64,000 bases of DNA, taken from NCBI RefSeq assembly GCF_024330105.1, contig NZ_JANDHW010000007.1, forward strand, positions 1-64,000. Direction: 5' to 3'. Shown in pieces: positions 1 to 8,991 of the stretch (position 1 is its first letter; each line of letters begins with the position of its first letter). The notes under the pieces were generated by a model. The model was not told the DNA's origin, did not search any database, and was given only the letters and a program-made list of their open reading frames with translations. A program made the translations under genes and the position numbers. Source of the stretch: Coprobacter tertius (lineage in GTDB: Bacteria > Bacteroidota > Bacteroidia > Bacteroidales > Coprobacteraceae).

Positions 1-45
1 CCCAACATTAAAAGTGTTGTGCTCTACCAGCTGAGCTAGCGAATC
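1..45 (-). tRNA. tRNA-Lys (UUU), 5' part only
   Basis: Read on the minus strand, this gives the acceptor 5' strand GATTCGC, a D-arm with GCTCAGCTGGTAGAGC, and an anticodon arm with 7-nt loop CTTTTAA, giving anticodon UUU (Lys). The T-arm and 3' acceptor strand lie beyond the left edge of the window. The 5' end at position 45 is set by the 7-nt acceptor strand. Confidence 0.93.
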
Positions 46-72
46 ATCGAGGTGCTTTTTTCAAAAGCGATG

Positions 73-103
73 CAAAGATAGTAATTTCATTTTATTGTTC
101 CAA
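73..103 (-). promoter_or_regulatory. promoter of tRNA-Lys
   Basis: Minus strand: TATCTTTG (-7 box, 73-80) with TTG at 101-103, 20 nt upstream. This fits the Bacteroidetes housekeeping promoter pattern and lies about 28 nt before the tRNA 5' end. Confidence 0.6.
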
Positions 104-202
104 ATTATCTTATTTATTTCTTTAAAAGAAAAAAAGTAATACTTGGTCGGTTAACATATTATATATATTTTGATGTTTTACCCAATTAGACAATTTATAT
201 AT

Positions 203-210
203 TATATTTG
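203..210 (+). promoter_or_regulatory. -7 box of the DUF2461 gene
   Basis: TATATTTG, 18 nt before the ATG at 229. No TTG is seen at the expected -33 distance, and the region is AT-rich, so a chance match is possible. Confidence 0.35.
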
Positions 211-228
211 TGAATCAAAATTTTTATT

Positions 229-888
229 ATGAAAGAAATTATCCAATTTCTGAGTGAACTCAGGAAAAATAATAACCGGGATTGGTTTAACGCACATAAA
301 GACGAATACAAAAAATTACAAACGTATTTTGAAACGCAGGTAGATGCATTGATACAACGTATGCAAGTTTATGATAAAGATTTATCGGGTCTCGATGCCA
401 AAAACTGTATGTATCGTATATATCGGGATATACGTTTTTCTTCTGATAAAACACCTTATAAAACTCATTTTGCAGCTTACATGGCGAAAGGTGGCCGTAG
501 CAGTTTACGTGCAGGGTATTATTTACATATCGAACCCGGGAACTGTTTAGTAAGTGGGGGAGTGTGGTGTCCCGAACCCAAATTACTGAAGGCTTTACGG
601 CAGTCGGTATTTGAGAATTATGAAGAATTTCTTTCTATTATAGAAAATAATAAATTTAAGAAGGTATATCCTCAATTTGAAGGTGAAACATTAAAGATAG
701 TACCTCGACCTTTTCCTAAGGATTTTATATATCCTGATTTACTGAAAAGAAAGGATTATGTCGTGCTTAGTTCTAAGCCAGATTCTCTTTTTTTACATTC
801 CGATTGGCAAGATGAAGTAATTGATAATTTTAGAGTATTGATGCCGTTTAATGAATTCCTGAATTATACGGTTGATGAATTAGTTTAA
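229..888 (+). CDS. DUF2461 family protein
   Basis: This 219-residue soluble protein has the hallmarks I know from the DUF2461/TIGR02453 family: an N-terminal FLSELRKNNNRDWF-like segment, a central YRIYRDIRFSSDKTPYKTHF block with the characteristic Arg-Asp and Lys-Thr-Pro residues, then an aromatic G-Y-Y-x-H-I-E-P segment. The length is normal for the family. Biochemical function is unknown. There is no signal peptide or membrane segment. It is a lone gene, facing mutS2 convergently across 65 bp that hold only a weak 5-bp stem (900-925). Confidence 0.85.
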   Translation: MKEIIQFLSELRKNNNRDWFNAHKDEYKKLQTYFETQVDALIQRMQVYDKDLSGLDAKNCMYRIYRDIRFSSDKTPYKTHFAAYMAKGGRSSLRAGYYLHIEPGNCLVSGGVWCPEPKLLKALRQSVFENYEEFLSIIENNKFKKVYPQFEGETLKIVPRPFPKDFIYPDLLKRKDYVVLSSKPDSLFLHSDWQDEVIDNFRVLMPFNEFLNYTVDELV

Positions 889-953
889 GTATAAAAAAAC
901 GCAATAATTTTGCTAAATCGTTGCGCCCTTTTATATTGTTCTATAAATAATTA

Positions 954-3425
954 TTATTCAAGCTCTACAATAGTGATGCCCGCACCTCCGAATTGAACAT
1001 GTTCGTCATGATAATTTTTAACTCCCGTAACTGTAGCCAAATATTGTCGTATTATTTGGCGCAAAGCTCCTGTTCCGGTACCATGTAAAATACGAACACG
1101 AGCACAACCTACCAAAATCGCATCATCGATAAAATAAGTTACAGCTTGTAATGCTTCGTCTCCGCGCATCCCTCGTATATCGATCTCTTGTTTGAAGTTC
1201 AATCTTTTTTCTCTCATATCATCAGTTGTCTGAACACTCACAAAGGTAGATTTTGCATTTCGGTCTTTCTTTAACTGATTTTTGCTTACTTTTTCAAGCC
1301 GATCCAATTTTACATTCGATTTGATGATTCCAAAAGCTACTAACACATTTTTTCCTTGTATTTCGAGTACTTCTCCGGCTGAACTTTGGCCTTTTAGTCT
1401 TACAGCATCACCTACTTCTATCGTATCTGGTTTAAATACTGTTTTAGTATCTTTTTCCCCATTACTTTTCTTTTTTTCTTCTCGCTCTTTTAGTTTTTGT
1501 ATTTTTCTGGATATTTTGTCATCGATTATAATATCTTTAGAAACTGAGTTTTTAAACTCCTCGAGCTGTTTTCTTATTGCTCTTGTTTTTTCCTTTTCTG
1601 CCTGAGCTTCTTTAATTTGGCGTATCGTATTTTCGATACGGGCATTTGCTTCAGAAAGTATTTTCTCAGCTTCAACTTTCGCATTTGTCAATACTTCTTT
1701 CCGTTGTTTTTCTAAAGTCTTAATTTCAATCTCGTAACGGGAAGTAAGTTCTTCTAGTTTTTTTTCTTGCTGACGTATATTTTGTCGTTTATTCTCCCAA
1801 TAACGTTTATCTCTTACTATATCTTGCAAATATTTATCCATATCGATATAATCAGAACCTACTTTCTGAGAAGCATCTGCTATTACATCTTCTGGTAACC
1901 CAATTTTACGAGCAATTTCAATTGCAAAAGAACTACCCGGATTTCCAATTGACAGTTTAAACAATGGTTGCATAATGTGTCTGTCATATAACATAGCTCC
2001 GTTAATAATACCAGAGTTATCTTCAGCAAAATGCTTTAAATTCTGATAATGAGTAGTTATTACACCATAAGCTCCCTTTTGGTTGAAACGATCGAGTAGA
2101 GTTTCGGCTATAGCTCCACCTATTTGAGGCTCGGTTCCGCCGCCAAATTCGTCGATGAGTAAAATCGTACCGGAATCACAGTTGCGGACAAAATATTTCA
2201 TATTGGTAAGATGTGAACTATAGGTACTTAGATCGTTTTCGATCGATTGTTCGTCGCCTATATCTATAAATATGTTTTTAAATATGCCGCAACGTGAATT
2301 TTCATAAAGAGGAATAAGCAACCCGCATTGCAACATATATTGCAACAATCCTACGGTTTTGAGACATACCGATTTACCTCCGGCATTGGGCCCGGAGATA
2401 AGCAATATTCTATTTTTTTCATCAAGAGTAATATCGAGTGGAACCACATCTTTTTGTTGTCTTATCAATGATAGATATAAGAGGGGATGTACAGCATGAT
2501 ACCAGTCAATTTGTCTGCAATCTTCTACAACAGGTAAAAGCCCATTTACTTGATTGGCAAATAAAGCTTTCGCTCTAATAAAATCTATATCAGCCAAAAA
2601 TTCATATGAAGAAAATATATCATCGATATACGGTCTTAATGTATCTGAAAAAGAGATGAGGATACGCATGATTTCCCGGCGTTCATCCCCCTCGAGTTCC
2701 CGTATTTTATTATTAGCTTCTACAACTTCTGCAGGTTCTATAAAAACGGTTTTTCCACTGGCAGATTCGTCATGAACGATTCCCCGTATTTTTCTTTTAA
2801 ATGCAGGAATTACCGGAATTACCAGTCGCCCATCCCGCATAGAAGGGGTAACATCTTTATCGACATAACCTTCACTTTGAGCAGTTCGTAATATATTATT
2901 AAGGCTACGTGATATTCCCGACAAGGTACTTGATATTTCACGCCTTATTTTTAATAATTCGGGAGAAGCATTATCTCTGATGCGTCCGAATTTATCGAGT
3001 ATTTTATCGATGTACCCAATAAGCTGCGGAAAAACCATAACGTTACCAGCTAACGTCGAAAGATAAGGGTAAACAGGAGGAAGATCTTCCTCCGTTTTAA
3101 AAAATTCTACAATAGATTTTATCGTGTCGAGTGAACGTCGAATATCAAAAAGCTCATTCTCTTCGATATATGTACCCTCTACATGTATTCTTTTCAATGC
3201 TTTCCGTACGTCGAAAAAATAACTTACCGGGAAATTATCTTCACTATCAAGAATAGAAGTAAACTCGTGCGTCTCATGTAATGTTCTGAGAACAGAATTA
3301 TAATCGGTTGAAAAACTCATATCATAAACCCGTTCTGTACCAAGCGTACTTAGGCATTTGGATGCAATGAGGTCCCTGACTTTATCGAATCCTATCTTCT
3401 GTTCGAAATTATGCGGATATATCAC
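954..3425 (-). CDS. mutS2: MutS2 family ATPase/endonuclease
   Basis: The 823-residue protein has the MutS2 order: an N-terminal clamp/lever region, an ABC-type ATPase with Walker A GPNAGGKS near residue 345 and Walker B LLIDEFGGGTEP near 420, a long charged coiled coil (about 520-640), and a C-terminal Smr nuclease domain from about 745 with DIRGMRGDEA and HGTGTGALR. It lacks the mismatch-recognition domain of MutS1. In other bacteria MutS2 acts on branched DNA or on collided ribosomes; which applies here cannot be read from sequence. Start: the ATG at 3425 follows a -7 box at 3451-3458. The gene stands alone. Confidence 0.95.
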   Translation of the reverse strand: MIYPHNFEQKIGFDKVRDLIASKCLSTLGTERVYDMSFSTDYNSVLRTLHETHEFTSILDSEDNFPVSYFFDVRKALKRIHVEGTYIEENELFDIRRSLDTIKSIVEFFKTEEDLPPVYPYLSTLAGNVMVFPQLIGYIDKILDKFGRIRDNASPELLKIRREISSTLSGISRSLNNILRTAQSEGYVDKDVTPSMRDGRLVIPVIPAFKRKIRGIVHDESASGKTVFIEPAEVVEANNKIRELEGDERREIMRILISFSDTLRPYIDDIFSSYEFLADIDFIRAKALFANQVNGLLPVVEDCRQIDWYHAVHPLLYLSLIRQQKDVVPLDITLDEKNRILLISGPNAGGKSVCLKTVGLLQYMLQCGLLIPLYENSRCGIFKNIFIDIGDEQSIENDLSTYSSHLTNMKYFVRNCDSGTILLIDEFGGGTEPQIGGAIAETLLDRFNQKGAYGVITTHYQNLKHFAEDNSGIINGAMLYDRHIMQPLFKLSIGNPGSSFAIEIARKIGLPEDVIADASQKVGSDYIDMDKYLQDIVRDKRYWENKRQNIRQQEKKLEELTSRYEIEIKTLEKQRKEVLTNAKVEAEKILSEANARIENTIRQIKEAQAEKEKTRAIRKQLEEFKNSVSKDIIIDDKISRKIQKLKEREEKKKSNGEKDTKTVFKPDTIEVGDAVRLKGQSSAGEVLEIQGKNVLVAFGIIKSNVKLDRLEKVSKNQLKKDRNAKSTFVSVQTTDDMREKRLNFKQEIDIRGMRGDEALQAVTYFIDDAILVGCARVRILHGTGTGALRQIIRQYLATVTGVKNYHDEHVQFGGAGITIVELE

Positions 3426-3450
3426 GTAAAATATTTTAAAATAAACTACA

Positions 3451-3458
3451 CAAAGGTA
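3451..3458 (-). promoter_or_regulatory. -7 box of mutS2
   Basis: Minus-strand TACCTTTG, 25 nt before the mutS2 ATG. It matches TAnnTTTG; no TTG is seen at the -33 distance. Confidence 0.4.
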
Positions 3459-3565
3459 CGTTTTTTCGAAGTTAAATAAAACAGATGATTAAAAACATAA
3501 TAAAACGTCTGAACAAAATACAAACAGGAATGTATTATTCTGAAAAGAAGTAAACTTATCATCGT

Positions 3566-4267
3566 ATGGGAAATGAATATGTGTCGAAAACACCAGCCTC
3601 CGAGGAAAAGCTATTGCAACAACGTTTCATGGTATGGGTGTATCGCTGGATGACTTTAGGACTTGCACTTACGGCTGTTATTGCTATGCTGGTGTTTTAT
3701 AATAAGACTTTGCTCACTTATATAAGCAACAGTAATTGGATATTTATGGGAATGATCTTAGCTGAGCTGGCTGTTGTTTTTATTTTGTCATTCAATATAC
3801 AACGTATGAGTATAAGTATGGCAATTATAATGTTTTTATTATACTCGATACTCAACGGTTTTACGGTATCGGTCATCATATCTCTTTACACTGCTGCATC
3901 AGTAGGGTATACGTTATTTATTGCAGCTTTAATGTTCGGCATAATGAGTATATACGGATATTTTACACAAAAAGATTTGACTCGTTTTGGGAATTTACTC
4001 ACTATGGGACTCATCGGACTTATTATCGCATTTATAATCAATATAATTTGGTTTAACAGTACGGTTTACTGGATATTATCGATTGTAGGAGTACTTATCT
4101 TCGTAGGACTTACCGCATTCGATACACAGCGTTTAAAACAAATAGGTGAGAGTGCTACGCCCGGTGAAGCGAGTATGAAACTGGGTGTAATAGGGGCTCT
4201 TACATTATATCTCGATTTTATAAATATCTTTTTTCTTCTATTGGGTATGAGTGCCCGCAGATCATAA
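3566..4267 (+). CDS. Bax inhibitor-1/YccA family membrane protein
   Basis: A 233-residue integral membrane protein with about seven hydrophobic segments. After a short cytosolic N-terminus come VWVYRWMTLGLALTA (first helix), later a YGYFTQKDLTRFGNLL loop and the late helix pair containing FVGLTAFDTQRLKQIG. That last motif, with its acidic residue, is typical of the BI-1/YccA/YbhL family (UPF0005), proposed pH-gated ion leak channels. The exact role in this organism is unknown. A small unknown gene follows 19 nt later, probably on the same transcript, and a terminator follows that. Confidence 0.9.
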   Translation: MGNEYVSKTPASEEKLLQQRFMVWVYRWMTLGLALTAVIAMLVFYNKTLLTYISNSNWIFMGMILAELAVVFILSFNIQRMSISMAIIMFLLYSILNGFTVSVIISLYTAASVGYTLFIAALMFGIMSIYGYFTQKDLTRFGNLLTMGLIGLIIAFIINIIWFNSTVYWILSIVGVLIFVGLTAFDTQRLKQIGESATPGEASMKLGVIGALTLYLDFINIFFLLLGMSARRS

Positions 4268-4286
4268 AATTAAATATCAAATTATT

Positions 4287-4655
4287 ATGGAAGTTGTAAA
4301 CGAAGCATTTAACGTACTAAAAGAACTGTTGTCATCTGTCGTTCCTCCATTTACGGCAACAATAGATGATAATTCACAGTATGAAGTTTGGGCAATAAAA
4401 CAAGAAGCCGGGAAATCTCAGGAAAACCATGTATTTTTCGGAAAAGTCATTAAACATGCCGATAGCATAACTGTTGAATTTAATGATCATCTTGGAAAAG
4501 ATAAACTAAAGGAACTTTTTTCTGCATATCTTTTACAAAAGATGAATCCGCACGGTCGTATTCGGATACACGAAATGAATCATCAGTTACATACCGATTT
4601 ACAAGGTGCAATAGACAGCATATGGAGATATTATAACAGTATGGGTTGGATATAA
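4287..4655 (+). CDS. small hypothetical protein
   Basis: This encodes 122 soluble residues starting MEVVNEAFNVLKEL. I do not recognise the family. The start at 4287 is preferred: the longer frame from 4251 would overlap the end of the upstream gene and add an unconvincing polar stretch, and A/T-rich sequence just before 4287 suits a Bacteroidetes start. The protein looks like a small alpha/beta fold, ending with predicted helix and aromatic residues (IDSIWRYYNSMGWI). A terminator hairpin follows at 4726. It is probably co-transcribed with the BI-1-like gene, 19 nt upstream. Confidence 0.75.
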   Translation: MEVVNEAFNVLKELLSSVVPPFTATIDDNSQYEVWAIKQEAGKSQENHVFFGKVIKHADSITVEFNDHLGKDKLKELFSAYLLQKMNPHGRIRIHEMNHQLHTDLQGAIDSIWRYYNSMGWI

Positions 4656-4725
4656 TGTTTGTAATGTCTAAAATTTAGGCATAGAAAGTTTATATATAAA
4701 TTTTTGTCAGAAATTGTCCGATTTA

Positions 4726-4760
4726 ATGGAGTTGAATATAAAATTTCAACTCCATTTTTC
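4726..4760 (+). terminator. terminator after the BI-1-like/small-protein pair
   Basis: Perfect 11-bp stem, ATGGAGTTGAA (4726-4736) with TTCAACTCCAT (4745-4755), 8-nt loop, followed by TTTT. It ends the transcript of the two preceding genes and lies inside, and argues against, a spurious 60-codon frame at 4704-4886. Confidence 0.8.
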
Positions 4761-4966
4761 GTATTTATTATTTCTCATTTTATAGATATTCAATTTATAG
4801 ATCAAAAAATAATTATTTATTCAGAGATAAGTGTCGAAAGTAAAGTTATAAATGAAATTATTATACGCAAAATAAAACTAAAATAATAATATTTTATATT
4901 ATATCCCATATAAAATTATTTATTTCGTCAAATATTTTAATATCAAAAACAGAAAATTACTTATTA

Positions 4967-6106
4967 ATGCTGAAAACACAAATTCCTACGGCTGCTTTTG
5001 CCGATACTAAACCACATTACGAAATACTCGATGGCTTACGAGGAATTGCAGCCATCACTGTTGTATGTTATCATATATTCGAAGCTTTCGCAACCAGCCA
5101 TTTAGATCAAGAAATAAATCATGGTTATTTAGCTGTAGATTTTTTCTTTATATTATCAGGATTTGTCATCGGCTATGCTTATGACGATCGCTGGGGAAAA
5201 ATGAAAATAACAGACTTTATTAAACGCAGAGTAATTCGTCTTCAACCTATGGTTGTAATAGGCGCTATCATCGGCGGGATTATGTTTTATTTTCAGGGAT
5301 GTTCAGTATGGGATGTGTCGAAAGTAACTATTTTTGCTTTATTCGTCGCTACTTTTGTAAACGCGATACTGATTCCTGTTACTCCAGGAACTGAAATTCG
5401 AGGATTGGGTGAAATGTATCCTTTAAATGGTCCGAGCTGGTCTCTATTTTTCGAGTATATCGGAAACATTCTTTATGCCTTGCTTATTCGTAGATTTTCG
5501 ACCAAAATTTTAGCTGGGCTTTCCTTTATTTCCGGTTGCAGTTTAGCAGCCTTTGCAATATTGGGGCCTTATGGCGATATATGTGCTGGATTTAAACTTA
5601 CGGGAATAGAATTTATCGGAGGATTTTTACGATTGTTGTTTTCCTTTACAGCCGGGCTCCTTCTTTTTCGAATTTTCAAGCCTGTTAAAATAAAAGGCGC
5701 TTTCTGGATATGTAGTTTATCAATTGTTGTTCTATTATCTGTTCCACGTATTGGAGGAGCAGAACATTTATGGATAAACGGAATATACGAAACTGTTTGC
5801 TTTGCTGTACTTTTCCCATTTATTGTTTACCTCGGTGCTTCAGGTAAAATTACCGATAAATATACAACCCGACTATGCCATTTTTTAGGAGAAATATCTT
5901 ATCCTTTATATATGGTGCACTATCCTTTTATTTATCTCTATTATGCATGGGTTAAAAATAATAATTTCACTTTTTTAGAATCTTTGCCCGGAGCAATAGG
6001 GGTTGTTGTAGGGAGTATTATTTTAGCCTATATTTGTTTGAAATTTTATGATGTCCCAGTTCGAAAATACTTAACATCTAAATTTTTAAAGAATAAAAAC
6101 AATTAA
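4967..6106 (+). CDS. acyltransferase 3 family membrane protein (OafA/YrhL type)
   Basis: The 379-residue protein has about ten membrane helices. The N-terminus carries the family signature: DGLRG at 22-26, the conserved catalytic-type histidine at 36 (CYHIFEAF), then FFFILSGFVIGY and a cytosolic KRRVIRLQP segment. Members transfer acetyl or succinyl groups to surface polysaccharides, peptidoglycan or antibiotics; the substrate here is unknown. No glycosyltransferases lie nearby, so it is not part of a visible polysaccharide cluster. It lacks a C-terminal SGNH domain, and the length is normal for the membrane-only form. Confidence 0.9.
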   Translation: MLKTQIPTAAFADTKPHYEILDGLRGIAAITVVCYHIFEAFATSHLDQEINHGYLAVDFFFILSGFVIGYAYDDRWGKMKITDFIKRRVIRLQPMVVIGAIIGGIMFYFQGCSVWDVSKVTIFALFVATFVNAILIPVTPGTEIRGLGEMYPLNGPSWSLFFEYIGNILYALLIRRFSTKILAGLSFISGCSLAAFAILGPYGDICAGFKLTGIEFIGGFLRLLFSFTAGLLLFRIFKPVKIKGAFWICSLSIVVLLSVPRIGGAEHLWINGIYETVCFAVLFPFIVYLGASGKITDKYTTRLCHFLGEISYPLYMVHYPFIYLYYAWVKNNNFTFLESLPGAIGVVVGSIILAYICLKFYDVPVRKYLTSKFLKNKNN

Positions 6107-6189
6107 TATTCCAACAAATATCATAATATAACATAGAATTTATATACAAATATTTTTTTAGATATATTTATTATTCGAAATTAAAAATT

Positions 6190-6197
6190 TATATTTG
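6190..6197 (+). promoter_or_regulatory. -7 box of queDE
   Basis: TATATTTG, 23 nt before the queD ATG at 6221. No clear -33 element. Confidence 0.4.
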
Positions 6198-6220
6198 AAT
6201 CAGAAAATCTGTTTTTAAAT

Positions 6221-6556
6221 ATGTACACTGTAAAAAAGACCATAGAAATATCTGCGTCACACAGCCTTAAGTTATCTTATCCGAGTAAATGTTGCGATTT
6301 GCATGGACATAACTGGATAATTTCGGTATATTGCAGATCGATGAATTTAAATGCTGACGGTATGGTTGTAGACTTCACGCATATCAAAACTCTTGTAAAA
6401 GAAAAATTGGATCATAAAAACCTAAATGAGATACTTCCTTTTAACTCTACCGCCGAAAATTTGGCAAAATGGATCTGTGATCAGATTCCACAATGCTATA
6501 AAGTAGAAGTTCAAGAATCGGAAGGTAATTTAGCTATTTATGAAAAAGATCAATGA
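6221..6556 (+). CDS. queD: 6-carboxytetrahydropterin synthase QueD
   Basis: This 111-residue protein converts dihydroneopterin triphosphate to 6-carboxytetrahydropterin, the second step to 7-deazaguanines (queuosine). Zinc ligands His14, His28 and His30 and catalytic Cys24 are visible in CxxxHGH; DHKNLNE and the C-terminal VEVQESEG glutamate motif complete the active site. The length fits the short bacterial form. It overlaps queE by 17 nt, so the two are translationally coupled. The other genes of the path (folE-type, queC, queF or queuine salvage) are not in this window. Confidence 0.95.
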   Translation: MYTVKKTIEISASHSLKLSYPSKCCDLHGHNWIISVYCRSMNLNADGMVVDFTHIKTLVKEKLDHKNLNEILPFNSTAENLAKWICDQIPQCYKVEVQESEGNLAIYEKDQ

Positions 6557-7094
6557 AATATTTTACAGTCTTCAAGGAGAAGGCTATTTTACTGGAACTC
6601 CAGCTGTTTTCGTTAGGTTTTCAGGATGTAATCTTTTTTGTCCGTTTTGTGATACCGAATTTCAGGATTATACAAATATGTCCGACGAAGAGATAATATC
6701 GGTCATAAAAAATTATCCTGCCCGTCATTTGGTACTTACGGGAGGAGAGCCTACTCTACAGATAAACGAACCATTTATGCGATTACTGAAAAAAGAAGGA
6801 TGGTATATACAGATAGAAACAAACGGTACCAAAACATCCGGGTTAGAAATCGCAGATCGTTGGGCCGACTGGATCACATGTAGCCCCAAGTCTGCATGTG
6901 TACGAAACAGTGCTGATGAACTCAAAGTGGTATATACAGGTCAAAATATGGAACCATATGAAAATTTTTATTGTAAATACCGTTTATTACAACCTTGTTC
7001 TATGGAGAATACGGATGAAGTAATCGACTATATAAAAAAACATCCTGAATGGCGATTGAGTCTGCAAACTCATAAGTTACTCGAAATCCGTTAA
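6540..7094 (+). CDS. queE: 7-carboxy-7-deazaguanine synthase QueE (radical SAM)
   Basis: The 184-residue protein has an N-terminal INEIFYSLQGEG substrate motif and the cluster-binding CxxxCxxC (Cys30, Cys34, Cys37) of the shorter QueE architecture, followed by LVLTGGEPTLQ, the GGE motif for SAM. It uses SAM and Mg2+ to contract 6-carboxytetrahydropterin to 7-carboxy-7-deazaguanine, the step after QueD. The ATG lies inside the end of queD. There is no downstream partner: glnS starts 112 nt later behind its own -7 box. Confidence 0.95.
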   Translation: MKKINEIFYSLQGEGYFTGTPAVFVRFSGCNLFCPFCDTEFQDYTNMSDEEIISVIKNYPARHLVLTGGEPTLQINEPFMRLLKKEGWYIQIETNGTKTSGLEIADRWADWITCSPKSACVRNSADELKVVYTGQNMEPYENFYCKYRLLQPCSMENTDEVIDYIKKHPEWRLSLQTHKLLEIR

Positions 7095-7157
7095 ATCCTA
7101 TACGAGTTATCTATAAGATTTTAATGTTGTTCATAGTCAAATATGCATTATTATTAA

Positions 7158-7165
7158 TATATTTG
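7158..7165 (+). promoter_or_regulatory. -7 box of glnS
   Basis: TATATTTG, 41 nt before the glnS ATG. The nearest TTG (7127-7129) is too far away to be a normal -33 element. Confidence 0.4.
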
Positions 7166-7206
7166 CATCCATTTATAAAATATACCGTCTTTTGAATTAA
7201 GCCTAT

Positions 7207-8907
7207 ATGACACAGATTGAAAATAACGAAGAAGAAAAAAGAAGCCTTAACTTTATTGAAGTCGCAGTCGAAAGCGATTTGGCTGCAGGTAAGAACGGGG
7301 GAAGATTGAATACTCGTTTCCCGCCTGAACCGAATGGTTACCTTCATATCGGCCATGCAAAAGCTATTTGTATGGATTTTGGAATAGCGCAAAAATATGG
7401 AGGTACCTGCAATCTGCGTTTCGATGATACTAATCCGGTAAAAGAAGATGTAGAATATGTCGACTCTATAAAGGAAGATATTCATTGGTTAGGTTTCGAT
7501 TGGGGAGACCGTTTATATTATGCGTCTGATTATTTCCCCAAATTATGGGACCTCGCTATTCGTCTGATAAAAGAAGGTAAAGCATATGTCGATGAGCAAT
7601 CGGCAGAAGAAATTGCTCGTCAAAAAGGAACTCCTACACAACCAGGGACCGATAGCCCTTATCGTAATCGAAGTATTGAGGAAAATCTTGATTTATTTGC
7701 CCGTATGAATCAAGGAGAATTTGAAGAAGGCTCTATGGTATTACGTGCAAAAATAGACATGGCGTCTCCTAATATGCATTTTCGAGATCCAATCATGTAC
7801 CGCATTATTAAACATCCTCACCATCGTACGGGTACAACTTGGAAAGTATATCCCATGTATGATTTCGCTCATGGACAATCAGATTATTTCGAAGGTGTAA
7901 CCCATTCTATATGTACTCTTGAGTTTGAGGTACATAGACCTCTTTACGATTGGTTTCTCGATCAATTTGCAGGTCCGGATTATCGTCCACGACAAATGGA
8001 ATTTAATCGATTGAATCTTACTTATACCGTAATGAGTAAGCGCAAATTGTTACAACTGGTACAAGAAAAGTTAGTATCTGGTTGGGATGATCCCCGTATG
8101 CCGACTATTTGCGGGTTGCGTCGTAGAGGATATACATCGACTTCTATAAAAAATTTCATAGACAAAATCGGTTACACTAAATATGACGGCCTTATCAGTG
8201 TGTCGCTTTTAGAACATAGCATACGCGAAGAATTAAATAAAACGGCAAATCGGGTTTCTGTGGTTATCGATCCTGTAAAATTAATTATAAAGAATTATCC
8301 GGAAGGAAAAACAGAAAATATGATCGCTGATAATAATCCGGAAGATACTGAAGCTGGAACTCATGAAATACCGTTTACCCGTGAGCTGTATATCGAAAGG
8401 GAAGATTTCATGGAAAATCCTCCGAAGAAATTTTTCCGTATGACTCCCGGGCAAGAAGTACGCCTTAAATCGGCCTATATAGTAAAATGTACGGGATGTA
8501 AAAAAGACGTGAATGGTAAAATAGAAGAGATATATTGCGAATACGACCCCTTAACCAAAAGCGGAATGCCCGAAAGTGGTCGCAAAGTAAAAGGAACGTT
8601 GCATTGGGTTTCGGCAGAATATAGTCAATCTGCTGAAGTCCGTTTATATGATCGTTTATTTAATGTAGAAAACCCGTCTGAAGAAAAAGAAAAAGATTTC
8701 AGGGAATTACTTAATCCAGAATCGTTGATTATCCGAAAAAATGCCCGTATTGAGCCTTATCTTGCAAAAACGGCTGAGATCGGAGATCGATATCAATTCC
8801 AACGTACGGGTTATTTCACTGTAGACCCAGACTCTACTGAAAATCATCTTGTATTTAACCGGACAGTTGCATTAAAGGATAGTTGGGAAAAAATTAAATC
8901 GAAGTAA
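7207..8907 (+). CDS. glnS: glutaminyl-tRNA synthetase
   Basis: A 566-residue class I synthetase that charges tRNA-Gln. The Rossmann fold carries PNGYLHIGH (HIGH at 47-50), and the KMSKS loop is MSKR at 276-279. Residues such as FDDTNP and the WLGFDWG segment are typical of GlnRS rather than discriminating GluRS, and the C-terminal anticodon-binding beta-barrels follow from about residue 350. The length matches bacterial GlnRS. Presence of GlnRS means Gln-tRNA can be made directly without the amidotransferase route. A terminator follows at 8928. Confidence 0.96.
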   Translation: MTQIENNEEEKRSLNFIEVAVESDLAAGKNGGRLNTRFPPEPNGYLHIGHAKAICMDFGIAQKYGGTCNLRFDDTNPVKEDVEYVDSIKEDIHWLGFDWGDRLYYASDYFPKLWDLAIRLIKEGKAYVDEQSAEEIARQKGTPTQPGTDSPYRNRSIEENLDLFARMNQGEFEEGSMVLRAKIDMASPNMHFRDPIMYRIIKHPHHRTGTTWKVYPMYDFAHGQSDYFEGVTHSICTLEFEVHRPLYDWFLDQFAGPDYRPRQMEFNRLNLTYTVMSKRKLLQLVQEKLVSGWDDPRMPTICGLRRRGYTSTSIKNFIDKIGYTKYDGLISVSLLEHSIREELNKTANRVSVVIDPVKLIIKNYPEGKTENMIADNNPEDTEAGTHEIPFTRELYIEREDFMENPPKKFFRMTPGQEVRLKSAYIVKCTGCKKDVNGKIEEIYCEYDPLTKSGMPESGRKVKGTLHWVSAEYSQSAEVRLYDRLFNVENPSEEKEKDFRELLNPESLIIRKNARIEPYLAKTAEIGDRYQFQRTGYFTVDPDSTENHLVFNRTVALKDSWEKIKSK

Positions 8908-8927
8908 AATATTACGATAATATACAG

Positions 8928-8981
8928 AGCCGAACGATTGGCAAGGCTTATATTTGGGCAATGCCTTTAGTTCGGCTTTTA
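8928..8981 (+). terminator. glnS terminator
   Basis: Outer stem AGCCGAAC (8928-8935) with GTTCGGCT (8970-8977), reinforced by an inner GGCA/TGCC pairing, followed by TTTT. It lies 20 nt after glnS and only 11-14 nt before the next ATG. Confidence 0.7.
8949..8956 (+). promoter_or_regulatory. candidate -7 box of the TPR gene, inside the terminator loop
   Basis: TATATTTG sits in the loop of the glnS terminator hairpin. A start site about 7 nt downstream would give a leader near 29 nt for the TPR gene at 8992. There is no TTG at the usual -33 distance. Confidence 0.4.
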
Positions 8982-8991
8982 TTATTTCAAT

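Noticed and set aside
900-925. possible terminator between the DUF2461 gene and mutS2
   Set aside because: Only a 5-bp stem with a 16-nt loop; too weak to list as a terminator.
4704-4886. 60-codon plus-strand frame
   Set aside because: It begins with TTG, contains a perfect terminator hairpin with T-run near its start, and has an AT-biased, low-information composition.
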